A stretch of 21,005 bases of DNA. Origin: JBBTVI01 sp038063315 (lineage in GTDB: Bacteria; Patescibacteriota; Minisyncoccia; Sungbacterales; HO2-52-23). Of this stretch, positions 1 to 6,550 are shown piece by piece. The number at the start of each line of letters is the position of its first letter. Positions within the stretch are counted from its first letter, which is position 1. A model generated the notes under the pieces. The model did not search any database. It was not told the origin of the DNA and saw only the letters and a list, made by a program, of their open reading frames with translations. Position numbers and translations under genes: made by a program. The stretch is taken from NCBI GenBank assembly GCA_038063315.1, contig JBBTVI010000005.1, positions 1 to 21,005 on the forward strand, given 5' to 3'.

Positions 1-62
1 ATCGTCTGACTCCTCGCAATGACGCATATGGCGGCAATCGCGGTGGGGCTGTGAGGGATTAC
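1..62. repeat. Right end of MITE-like dispersed repeat (GTAAC family), cut by window edge
   Basis: The stretch holds the right half of the element described at 7463-7619: the CTCGCAATGACG core arm, the GGCGGCAATCGCGGT segment and the terminal arm GGGCTGTGAGGGATTAC. The left half lies outside the window, so its target-site duplication cannot be checked. The element ends 10 bases before the -35 box of the toxin-antitoxin promoter. Confidence 0.8.
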
Positions 63-72
63 GTAAAATCAA

Positions 73-101
73 TTGACAATAAGTTTATCTTAAGGTAAAC
101 T
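73..101 (+). promoter_or_regulatory. Promoter of the toxin-antitoxin operon with embedded palindromic operator
   Basis: TTGACA at 73-78, a 17-base spacer and TAAACT at 96-101 form a plausible sigma-70 promoter. A perfect 10-bp inverted repeat, AATAAGTTTA (78-87) and TAAACTTATT (96-105), fills the spacer and covers the -10 box; its centre is CTTAAG. By analogy with other Phd/YefM systems this is the likely operator for autorepression. Transcription would start close to the ATG at 110 and no Shine-Dalgarno precedes that ATG, so the mRNA may be leaderless. Confidence 0.7.
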
Positions 102-109
102 TATTATAT

Positions 110-352
110 ATGGATACTCCTATTGGGCTTAAAGAATTGAGAAAAAACGTCGCAGCGTACGCCGTGCGCGCGCAAAACGGAGAGTCGTTTACCATTATGC
201 GCCGATCCCAGCCCATCTTCCGACTCCTTCCTCCCGATGACGCCGATGAGCTGTGGGAGACCGTCGTTGACTTTACAAAATTTTATAAAAACGGCATTCC
301 CGCACGTCAGCTTCTGAGAAAACTCAGCACCATCCGTGAGGAACAGCGCTAA
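110..352 (+). CDS. Phd/YefM-family antitoxin
   Basis: This 80-residue protein is probably the DNA-binding antitoxin of a type II toxin-antitoxin pair. The N-terminal half matches the Phd/YefM fold: GLKELRKNVAAYAVRAQNG followed by ESFTIMRRSQPIFRLLP, the usual helix then strand pattern ending in a conserved Arg-x-Leu-x-Pro type motif. The C-terminal half (about 45-80) would be the toxin-neutralising tail, which varies in this family. The toxin gene starts 17 bases before this gene's stop, so the two are translationally coupled. No ribosome binding site is visible upstream of the ATG. The palindrome over the promoter suggests autoregulation. The family call is fairly secure; the cellular trigger is unknown. 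Confidence 0.85.
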   Translation: MDTPIGLKELRKNVAAYAVRAQNGESFTIMRRSQPIFRLLPPDDADELWETVVDFTKFYKNGIPARQLLRKLSTIREEQR

Positions 353-578
353 AGAACTCAAGAAATTCTCTCCCAAAGAAACCGGGGTTGTCATATGCCT
401 TGTGACAAAAATTGTGCAAACGGACTTCGTCGGTCTTGATTGCAAAAAACTCAAAGGACTGCAAAACATTTTTCGGGTACGCAAAGGGAAAATTCGCATT
501 ATCTTCGGAATGGGTGACCGCGGACAACCAGCGATTCTCGCAATTGAGCGTCGCCGTGAAAACACCTATAAATTCTGA
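336..578 (+). CDS. RelE/StbE-type toxin
   Basis: This 80-residue protein, starting at GTG, is the likely toxin of the pair, related to RelE/ParE ribonuclease-type toxins that cleave mRNA on the ribosome. Visible hallmarks are KKLKGLQNIFRVRKGKIRII, which matches the L-x-G-x(2-5)-RvR-x-G-x-yRiiF core of the family, and the C-terminal RRRENTYKF basic/aromatic end where catalytic Arg and Tyr usually sit. It overlaps the antitoxin by 17 bases in a different frame, the normal order for this type. A candidate ligA promoter lies in its last codons. Whether the target is mRNA (RelE) or gyrase (ParE) cannot be decided from sequence alone; the C-terminal Tyr favours RelE. Confidence 0.85.
   Translation: MRNSAKELKKFSPKETGVVICLVTKIVQTDFVGLDCKKLKGLQNIFRVRKGKIRIIFGMGDRGQPAILAIERRRENTYKF
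544..572 (+). promoter_or_regulatory. Candidate ligA promoter
   Basis: TTGAGC at 544-549 and TATAAA at 567-572 are separated by 17 bases, inside the 3' end of the toxin gene. Transcription would start near 579, leaving a leader of about 30 bases before the ligA ATG. Motif matching only. Confidence 0.45.
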
Positions 579-607
579 GCCCGCGCCCCAACCTCGCGTC
601 TCGCATC

Positions 608-2710
608 ATGACCAAAGCCGAAGCCAAAACGCGCATTGAGCGACTCAAAAAGGAAATCAACCACCATCGGTATCTCTATCACGTGCTCGACACCCAGGAG
701 ATATCGGACGCGGCGCACGATTCGCTCAAGAACGAACTGGCCCGTCTTGAGGCAAAATTTCCCGATCTCGTGACACCCGATTCTCCCACCCAACGGGTGG
801 GAGGTTTGGTATTGCCCGGATTTAAAAAAATCCGGCATCGCGTTCCGATGCTGTCGTTGAATGACGCCTTCTCCGCCAGTGAGCTCGCCGATTGGGAAAT
901 CCGCCTTAAAAATTTTCTCGCCAAATCCAGATCCACGGATACGAAACACGAAATACCAAATACGGGATACGACTATTTCGCCGAACTCAAAATTGACGGC
1001 TTCGCGGTCTCCCTGGAATACGAAAATGGTGTCTTTATCCGCGGCTCCACGCGCGGAGATGGCAGAACGGGCGAGGATGTGACGGACAATCTCCGGACCA
1101 TCGAGGCCATTCCCCTGCGCCTGCAGACGCCTGTAGACGCCGAGCGCCACGATGAGGCGCGCCGTATCCTCAAAAAATTTCCAAACGTCCGCCGGGCGCT
1201 CTCAAACCTTCCCAGCGATATGGAAATCCGCGGCGAGGTCTATATCACAAAGCGCGCGTTCGACGAGGTCAACCGCGCGCAAGACGAGCGCGGTCTCCCG
1301 CGATTCGCAAACCCCCGCAATATCGCGGCCGGTTCCATCCGCCAACTGGATCCGAAAATTGCGGCATCCCGCCGCCTTGATTTTTTCTGCTACGGCGTCG
1401 CAACGGAGTGCGGACTTGAAACGCACGAAGAAGAACACGCCATCGCACGGATTCTCGGCTTCAAGACCGCCGAGCCGGCGCGCGTCTGTAAAAACCTCGA
1501 CGAGATTATCCGTTTCCAGGAAGACATCGGCAAGAGGCGCGATGCACTTCCATTTCTTATTGATGGCGTTGTTGTCCAGACCAACGACCGCAAAACATTC
1601 CGCGCTCTCGGCGTTGCCGGGAAAGCGCCGCGTGGCGCCATTGCACTCAAATTCCCCGGCGCGGAGGCGACGACAGTCATTGAAGACATCATCATCCAGA
1701 TCGGGCGCACGGGCGTCCTGACTCCCGTGGCGAAACTCCGGCCGTTTGAGATCGGCGGCGTTACGGTTTCCCGCGCAACGCTCCACAATATGGACGAGAT
1801 CGCGCGCCTCGACGTTCGTGTCGGAGATACCGTCATTGTCGAGCGCGCCGGAGACGTCATCCCCCATGTTGTCCGCGTGCTTAAGAATTTGCGTCCGGGC
1901 CGCGCGAAGAAATTTTCCATGCCCCGCGCTTTTTGCGGCCAGCCTGTGATGCGCGAAAAAGGAATGGCCGCGCACCGCATTGCCGATCCCGCGCGCTGCG
2001 CCCTTGTCCGCCGCGAACAACTGTATCACTTCGTCTCGAAATACGCATTCGATATCTCCGGCCTCGGCCCAAAGATCATTGACCGGCTCCTCGACGAACA
2101 TCTCATCCAAGACCCGGCGGACCTTTTCACGCTTGACGAAAAAGAGATCAGACCGCTTGAACGGTTTGCGGAAAAATCCGCGGCCAACATCATCGGCGCA
2201 ATCCGGTCCAAAAAAAATATTGCGCTCTCCCGCCTCATCTATGCACTCGGCATCATGCACGTCGGCGAGGAAACCGCGCGGGACCTCGCCGAATATTTCA
2301 AAACGCCGGAAGAACTTATCCGTGCCACAGAAGCCGAACTGGAAGCGCTGCCGAATATCGGCGCCGTCGTCGCGCAAAGTATCGTCCAGTGGTTCCGTAA
2401 CGCGGAAAATGCGCGTTTTATTGAAAAACTCAAAAGAGCCGGAGTCCGAATCAAACAAGAACGGGCGGAAGAGAGAGACCAACCCCTCCGCGGAAAAAAT
2501 TTCGTCCTCACAGGAGCGCTGGAAACCATGGGGCGGGATGAAGCCAAAGGAAGAATACGCGCGTTGGGCGGAAAAATAGCCGCATCGGTGAGCCGGACAA
2601 CCGACTATGTCGTGATCGGTCGCGATCCCGGCGCGAAACTGGAGAATGCCAAGACATTGGGCATTGCGACAATCACGGAGAGTGAATTCTTGAAAATGAT
2701 CGCGTCATAG
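608..2710 (+). CDS. ligA: NAD-dependent DNA ligase LigA
   Basis: LigA seals nicks with NAD+ in replication and repair. The 700-residue protein has the family's full domain order: N-terminal NMN-binding Ia domain (about 1-70, with YHVLDTQEISDA and DLVTPDSPTQRVGG), adenylation domain with the KxDG motif ELKIDGFAVS and nucleophile Lys128, OB fold (about 330-400), zinc finger (438-465), helix-hairpin-helix repeats (about 470-600) and C-terminal BRCT (about 620-700, RGKNFVLTGALETMGRDEA). Two oddities stand out. The zinc finger keeps only Cys443 and Cys464 of the usual four cysteines. A 7-bp tandem repeat (935-973) encodes extra residues just before the KxDG motif. The Tyr of the usual DAEYD motif in domain Ia reads DAAHD. 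The start ATG gives the family-typical N-terminus. Confidence 0.97.
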   Translation: MTKAEAKTRIERLKKEINHHRYLYHVLDTQEISDAAHDSLKNELARLEAKFPDLVTPDSPTQRVGGLVLPGFKKIRHRVPMLSLNDAFSASELADWEIRLKNFLAKSRSTDTKHEIPNTGYDYFAELKIDGFAVSLEYENGVFIRGSTRGDGRTGEDVTDNLRTIEAIPLRLQTPVDAERHDEARRILKKFPNVRRALSNLPSDMEIRGEVYITKRAFDEVNRAQDERGLPRFANPRNIAAGSIRQLDPKIAASRRLDFFCYGVATECGLETHEEEHAIARILGFKTAEPARVCKNLDEIIRFQEDIGKRRDALPFLIDGVVVQTNDRKTFRALGVAGKAPRGAIALKFPGAEATTVIEDIIIQIGRTGVLTPVAKLRPFEIGGVTVSRATLHNMDEIARLDVRVGDTVIVERAGDVIPHVVRVLKNLRPGRAKKFSMPRAFCGQPVMREKGMAAHRIADPARCALVRREQLYHFVSKYAFDISGLGPKIIDRLLDEHLIQDPADLFTLDEKEIRPLERFAEKSAANIIGAIRSKKNIALSRLIYALGIMHVGEETARDLAEYFKTPEELIRATEAELEALPNIGAVVAQSIVQWFRNAENARFIEKLKRAGVRIKQERAEERDQPLRGKNFVLTGALETMGRDEAKGRIRALGGKIAASVSRTTDYVVIGRDPGAKLENAKTLGIATITESEFLKMIAS
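935..973 (+). repeat. 7-bp degenerate tandem repeat within ligA
   Basis: Units ACGAAAC, ACGAAAT, ACCAAAT, ACGGGAT and partial ACGAC follow at exact 7-base spacing from 941, preceded by ACGGAT. It encodes the Thr-Lys-His-Glu-Ile-Pro-Asn-Thr-Gly-Tyr segment before the catalytic KxDG motif, a region not conserved in LigA. Confidence 0.75.
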
Positions 2711-2726
2711 TGCACGATTGTTTTAT

Positions 2727-2872
2727 ATAACCCCTCACAGCCCTATCGCGAATGCCGCCCTATGCGTCATTGCGAGGAGTCAGACGACGAAGCAATCCAG
2801 AAAATCCCTGGATTGCCGCGCGCCCCCTCGATGAACTCGGGGTCGCTCGCAATGACGGCCGTGAGGGATTAC
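2727..2872 (-). repeat. MITE-like dispersed repeat, inverted copy
   Basis: The outer arms are ATAACCCCTCACAGCC (left) and GGCCGTGAGGGATTAC (right). The core reads in reverse relative to most copies: GCGTCATTGCGAGGAGTCAG at the left and CGGGGTCGCTCGCAATGACG at the right. No clear target-site duplication is visible for this copy. Confidence 0.8.
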
Positions 2873-2883
2873 TATGATTTTAT

Positions 2884-2922
2884 GAGGTTTCACCTCGTAA
2901 GCGGCTTACGAGGTGAAACCTC
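2884..2922. repeat. Triple-palindrome hairpin repeat (GAGGT family)
   Basis: Perfect 19-bp arms surround a single G at 2903. The sequence is three consecutive palindromes: GAGGT-TTC-ACCTC, GTAAGC-G-GCTTAC, GAGGT-GAA-ACCTC. It lies 25 bases before gatC. It could fold as one long stem or three short ones. Related copies are at 5514, 14308 and 14848. Confidence 0.85.
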
Positions 2923-2947
2923 CTCAAACGCTCTCGCTACCTTATTT

Positions 2948-3250
2948 ATGCCTATCTCCCTCCAACACGTCGAACATATCGCGCGCCTTGCGCGGATTCG
3001 CCTTACTGAGGATGAAAAAGAACCCCTCCGCATGGACCTCGCGGCGATTTTGGGCTTCGTCGAAAAACTGAATGAAGTTGAGACAGCCGATATTCCGCCA
3101 ATGACCGGCGGGACAACGCTCGTCAACATCCAGCGCGCGGATAAAGACGCCCGCCCAGAGACAGAGCATCCCGCCACGCTTCTTTCGGCCACGCCCGAGA
3201 CGCAAAACGGATATGTCAAGGTGAAACAAATTTTCACCGCCATGCAATAA
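2948..3250 (+). CDS. gatC: Asp/Glu-tRNA amidotransferase subunit C
   Basis: GatC is the small subunit that stabilises the GatA-GatB complex converting mischarged Glu-tRNA(Gln) or Asp-tRNA(Asn) into the amidated form. The 100-residue length is standard. The N-terminal VEHIARLARIRLTEDEKEPL matches the conserved GatC opening, followed by the FVEKLNEVETADIPPMTG segment and a C-terminal NGYVKVKQIF end. I chose the ATG at 2948 because the family starts within a few residues of VEHIA; an earlier in-frame ATG at 2882 would put the hairpin repeat into the protein. No clear Shine-Dalgarno is present. The stop TAA shares one base with the gatA start (TAATG), so the two are coupled. Confidence 0.93.
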   Translation: MPISLQHVEHIARLARIRLTEDEKEPLRMDLAAILGFVEKLNEVETADIPPMTGGTTLVNIQRADKDARPETEHPATLLSATPETQNGYVKVKQIFTAMQ

Positions 3251-4704
3251 TGGACCTTACCGCCTTCACAATCCAACGCATAGGAAGGGGCCTCTGCAAA
3301 AAAGAGTTCTCGGTGAGCGAACTCGTCGCCGCATACCGGCAATGCATCGGGGAGCAAAACCCCACCATCAATGCCTACCTTGAGGTCTTTGACGACGCTC
3401 GAGACCACGCGGCGCTCCGCGATCGGGAACTCGCGGAAAAACTGGAAAATAACGAGCGCATCCCTCCGCTTTTCGGCGTTCCGATCGCCATCAAAGACAA
3501 TATTCTTATCCGGGGCAAAACCGCCAGCGCAGGGTCGCGGATGCTCGCCCCGTACACGGCCAGTTACGATGCGGGCGTGATACGCAAGCTAAAAGAGCAG
3601 GGCGCTATTTTTCTCGGCCGCACCAATATGGACGAATTCGCCATGGGCTCGTCCACGGAATATTCGGCGTTCGGTCCCGCAAAAAATCCGCGCGATGCCT
3701 CGCGCGTTCCGGGGGGATCGTCTGGAGGATCTGCCGCGGCGGTCGCCGCAGGGATGGCTCCGGCGGCGCTCGGCTCGGACACCGGCGGCTCCATCCGCCA
3801 ACCCGCGGCATTATGCGGCGTTACGGGACTCAAACCAACGTATGGACGGGTAAGCCGCAGCGGCCTTATCGCCATGGCCTCGTCGCTCGACCAAATCGGT
3901 CCGCTCGCGCAAACCGCCGGAGACGCCCGGATTCTTTTTGATGCGATTGCGGGACGTGATGAATATGACGCTACATCATACGATATCACGGAGCGGGAAG
4001 CAGGAAGCGGGAAGCGGGAAGTAAAGGATTTCATAATTGGCGTACCAAAAGAATATTTTGAACAAGGGTTGGATCCTGACATAGAACAAACCGTGCGGAA
4101 TGCGATACAGATGTACGAAGACGCCGGCGCGCATATTGAAGAAGTAACGCTGCCTCATGCTGAATACGCCCTCTCCGCATATTATATCGTGGTCCCCGCG
4201 GAGGTCTCGGCAAATCTCGCGCGATTCGATGGAATCCGTTACGGGTATCGCGCGGCGCAGCCGGAAAATCTCCTGGATGCGTATGAAAAATCGCGTTCCG
4301 AGGGTTTCGGACCCGAGGTCAAGCGGCGCCTTATGCTCGGAACGCATATCCTGTCGGCCGGATACTACGACGCCTACTATCTTACCGCGCAGAAAGTGCG
4401 GCGCCTCATCGCCCGGGACTTTGATGAGGCATTCGCGCGCGTAGACCTTCTCATGGGGCCGACGACACCGACCCCCGCGTTCCGTTTCGGAGAGAAAAGC
4501 GACCCGGTGAGCATGTATCTTGCGGACATGTATACCGTTGCGGTCAATCTCGCCGGAATCCCCGCCCTGTCCATCCCCGCCGGATACGTCCGGCGCGATA
4601 ACGCAACTCTCCCCGTGGGTCTTCACCTGATCGGCCCGCGAAACAGCGAAGATCTGATTCTTGACGCGGGCGAGTGGCTGGAGGAACGCGTTAAAAACCA
4701 TTAA
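3250..4704 (+). CDS. gatA: Asp/Glu-tRNA amidotransferase subunit A
   Basis: GatA is the amidase subunit that releases ammonia from glutamine for the GatB kinase/transferase. The 484-residue protein is full length and shows the amidase signature: PGGSSGGSAAAVAAG and GSDTGGSIRQPA. The Ser-cisSer-Lys triad maps to Lys82 (PIAIKDN), Ser157 and Ser181, all offset by three from the Staphylococcus enzyme as I recall it. It starts on the gatC stop codon. At 3993-4020 four units of GCGGGAA/GCAGGAA encode an extra basic and acidic stretch (EREAGSGKRE) before the conserved IGVPKEYF motif, in what is usually a variable linker. No gatB is present in this window. The amidotransferase route implies that Gln-tRNA or Asn-tRNA is made indirectly. 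Confidence 0.97.
   Translation: MDLTAFTIQRIGRGLCKKEFSVSELVAAYRQCIGEQNPTINAYLEVFDDARDHAALRDRELAEKLENNERIPPLFGVPIAIKDNILIRGKTASAGSRMLAPYTASYDAGVIRKLKEQGAIFLGRTNMDEFAMGSSTEYSAFGPAKNPRDASRVPGGSSGGSAAAVAAGMAPAALGSDTGGSIRQPAALCGVTGLKPTYGRVSRSGLIAMASSLDQIGPLAQTAGDARILFDAIAGRDEYDATSYDITEREAGSGKREVKDFIIGVPKEYFEQGLDPDIEQTVRNAIQMYEDAGAHIEEVTLPHAEYALSAYYIVVPAEVSANLARFDGIRYGYRAAQPENLLDAYEKSRSEGFGPEVKRRLMLGTHILSAGYYDAYYLTAQKVRRLIARDFDEAFARVDLLMGPTTPTPAFRFGEKSDPVSMYLADMYTVAVNLAGIPALSIPAGYVRRDNATLPVGLHLIGPRNSEDLILDAGEWLEERVKNH
3993..4020 (+). repeat. 7-bp tandem repeat within gatA
   Basis: Units GCGGGAA, GCAGGAA, GCGGGAA, GCGGGAA follow without gaps, then a diverged GTAAAGG. The unit length matches the repeats at 935, 9053 and 15760 although the bases differ. 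The repeat is in an in-frame, poorly conserved linker. Confidence 0.8.
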
Positions 4705-4715
4705 AAGATTCTCTG

Positions 4716-4830
4716 CGTCATTGCGAGCGACCCCGAGTCTGTCGAGGGGGAGCGCGGCAATCCAGGGATTTTTCTGGATTGCTTCGTCGCTTCACTCCGT
4801 TTCGCTTCTCGCAATGACGCACATCATTTC
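4716..4830. repeat. Dispersed palindromic core repeat without outer arms
   Basis: This copy has only the core: GCGTCATTGCGAGCGACC at the left, inner arms CAATCCAG/CTGGATTG, and TTCTCGCAATGACGCAC at the right. The GTAACCCCTCACAG outer arms seen in other copies are absent. It fills the gap between gatA and the next gene. Confidence 0.8.
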
Positions 4831-4842
4831 ACAATATCCAAT

Positions 4843-5520
4843 ATGCCTGACCAGGCGCCACAACCACAACAACCACAACAATCCCCGGATAATCTGACCA
4901 ATCTCATCGGCATAGCACTTGCCGCATTGATCCTTTTCGGATTTTTCGGGACGTTCCTCGGTTCAATCTTCATCGGCTACACCAATTTTATCGAGCGCTT
5001 CTACGCCGGGCAGTTTTCGATCCTCGCGACCATTTTCAAAATTTTCTTTATCCTGCTCGATGCGTTATTTTTTGCCTGGATGGTGCTCGCTCTCAAACGA
5101 CTTCGGGCCGTTCGCTTTGCCGCCCTCAGGGCAGACATGGCCCATTACGCGAAAAAACCTCTCACCGGAGAGGATGAATTCGGAAAAACATGGGAGAGTG
5201 TTGCCGCTTTTTTGGAGTCGGATAACCCTGCGGAGTGGAACATGGCGCTGCTCCGCGCCGACGCACTCCTTGAAGAGGCGCTGACCCAAAAAGGATATGA
5301 AGGCGCCACCCTCGCCGATAAATTGCGCATTGTGGATCCGCACCAGCTCCCCTCCATTGAAAGCGTCTGGTCCGCACACCGGCTCCGTAATATGATCGCT
5401 CACGATCTGAAAGCCGAATACGCGCGCGACACCATCCGGACCGCCATTGACGCGTATCAAAATGCTTTACAGGAACTCGGTTTTCTTGCAGCTCAAAAAG
5501 AGAATGATCTTCCGAGGTGA
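4843..5520 (+). CDS. Membrane protein with HEPN-like C-terminal domain
   Basis: The 225-residue protein has a Pro/Gln-rich N-terminus, two predicted membrane helices (about 20-47 and 58-84) and a cytoplasmic helical domain of about 140 residues. That domain ends in HRLRNMIAHDL: Arg182-Asn183 and His187 form the R-x4-H motif typical of HEPN ribonuclease folds and their inactive relatives. Before it are helices with ALLRADALLEEAL, as in HEPN bundles. I do not recognise a named family; function is unknown and the HEPN link is inference from the motif. The stop codon TGA lies within a GAGGT-type repeat, so the last two residues may derive from repeat sequence. No close Shine-Dalgarno was found before the ATG. 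Confidence 0.8.
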   Translation: MPDQAPQPQQPQQSPDNLTNLIGIALAALILFGFFGTFLGSIFIGYTNFIERFYAGQFSILATIFKIFFILLDALFFAWMVLALKRLRAVRFAALRADMAHYAKKPLTGEDEFGKTWESVAAFLESDNPAEWNMALLRADALLEEALTQKGYEGATLADKLRIVDPHQLPSIESVWSAHRLRNMIAHDLKAEYARDTIRTAIDAYQNALQELGFLAAQKENDLPR

Positions 5521-5561
5521 AACCTCGTAAAGCGGCTTGCGCCTTGGGCTTTCCCCACGAG
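5514..5561. repeat. Decayed GAGGT hairpin repeat, split by a MITE insertion
   Basis: GAGGTGAAACCTC and GTAAAGCGGCTTGC match the GAGGT-family hairpin. The following GGGCTTTCCCCACGAG is diverged. The MITE at 5562-5705 inserted at its right end and duplicated CCCACGAG; the sequence resumes as CCCACGAGGTC at 5706. The first bases contain the stop codon of the upstream gene. Confidence 0.65.
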
Positions 5562-5713
5562 GTAATCCCTCACAGGTGTCATTGCGAGCGACCCCGAGTC
5601 TGTCGAGGGGGCGCGCGGCAATCCAGGATTTCTTGGATTGCTTCGTCGTCTGACTCCTCGCAATGACGCATATAGCGGCAGTCGCGATAGGGCCGTGAGG
5701 GTTACCCCACGAG
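5554..5713 (+). mobile_element. MITE-like element with 8-bp target-site duplication CCCACGAG
   Basis: The element spans 5562-5705. Outer arms are GTAATCCCTCACAG and GGCCGTGAGGGTTAC. It contains the core palindrome GTCATTGCGAG...CTCGCAATGACG. It is flanked by identical CCCACGAG octamers at 5554-5561 and 5706-5713. No ORF is credible inside it, so it must be moved by a transposase elsewhere. Confidence 0.88.
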
Positions 5714-5913
5714 GTCTTGTTTCCTTCGCCCAAAAATGCTTTAATGCTGTATAGGGTGTGTTGCGGACGGTTCTTTCCATCAATTTATCATCGGACGGAG
5801 GGGACATTTTGAACGGAAATATCTTTCACAGACGGACTGTGGAACAGACTCTGCGGCGACAAGGAGGAAATCGCCGCAAAAAGGCAATACCCGTACAGAT
5901 CGAGGGGGACAAT

Positions 5914-6186
5914 ATGAATGGAAACGGGATTGTCAAAGTATGGTACGCATACGCACAGCGGGAGAATTGCATTCGGGGAGGCGAATCGTTATTCATCACT
6001 TCCGACCATAGGGAGGCGTTGCGTCAGCTCGCCGTTCGCAAAATCGTCGATCAGGCCAGGGGCCTGAGCCGGCAATATATTACGGAAAGTTTTGCGGCGC
6101 CTGAGGAGGTCGTCGCGCGCTTCAATGCCGGCGCAATTGACATGTATGATGTCTTGAGGCATCGGATGCCGCGCGAAATTCAGTAA
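5914..6186 (+). CDS. Small hypothetical protein
   Basis: I do not recognise this 90-residue protein. It opens with KVWYAYAQRENCIRGGESLF, has a likely soluble alpha/beta composition and an acidic FAAPEEVVARF segment, and ends in PREIQ; no signal peptide or membrane helix is seen. I chose the ATG at 5914 because GAGGGGGA at 5902-5909 is a good ribosome binding site. The frame is open upstream to a GTG at 5758, and a TTG at 5809 also has a good site (GGAGGGG at 5798-5804), which would give 125 residues with a very basic N-terminal extension. The two start regions resemble each other. A strong terminator follows the stop. Confidence 0.65.
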   Translation: MNGNGIVKVWYAYAQRENCIRGGESLFITSDHREALRQLAVRKIVDQARGLSRQYITESFAAPEEVVARFNAGAIDMYDVLRHRMPREIQ

Positions 6187-6233
6187 GCTCCCGTAACCTG
6201 CGCATTTTGACCGTTCGCAACACACACCAAACC

Positions 6234-6266
6234 GCATCCTCGACACAAAGCGAGGATGCTTTTTTT
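6234..6266 (+). terminator. Intrinsic terminator
   Basis: GCATCCTCG (6234-6242) pairs perfectly with CGAGGATGC (6251-6259) around an 8-base loop, followed by seven T at 6260-6266. It ends the small gene at 5914-6186. Confidence 0.9.
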
Positions 6267-6285
6267 ATGGAAAATCACCCAACGA

Positions 6286-6550
6286 GTAACCCCTCATAGC
6301 CGTCATTGCGAGCGACCCCGAGTCTGCCGAAGGGTCGCGCGGCAATCCATTTCGATTGTCATCGCGAGGAGTAACGGCGACGAAACAATCCGTAAAGGCA
6401 GAATGCTGGATTGCTTCGTCGTCCTGCAGCAGGACTCCTCGCAATGACGACTCCCCCTGGATTGCGGAGCCTGTCCCGAGCCAAGCGAGGGATCTGACTC
6501 CTCGCAATGACGCATGTATCGGCGGTCTTGATAATGCAGTGAGCGGTTAC
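6286..6550. repeat. Composite MITE-like repeat with nested second core
   Basis: The outer arms are GTAACCCCTCATAGCC and a diverged GTGAGCGGTTAC. Inside the first core a second core sits inverted on itself (GTCATCGCGAGGAG ... CTCCTCGCAATGACG, about 6357-6448), including the GTCCTGCAGCAGGAC palindrome shared with the 7463 copy. No target-site duplication is seen. The stop codon of the minus-strand membrane protein is formed by its right arm (GGTTAC). Confidence 0.7.

Noticed and set aside
1202..2482. Long minus-strand open frame across ligA
   Set aside because: It is antisense to a clear, full-length LigA and arises from its codon bias; no domain is recognisable.
5758..5913. GTG start at 5758 giving 142 residues
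   Set aside because: No ribosome site at 5758; better sites precede 5809 and 5914.
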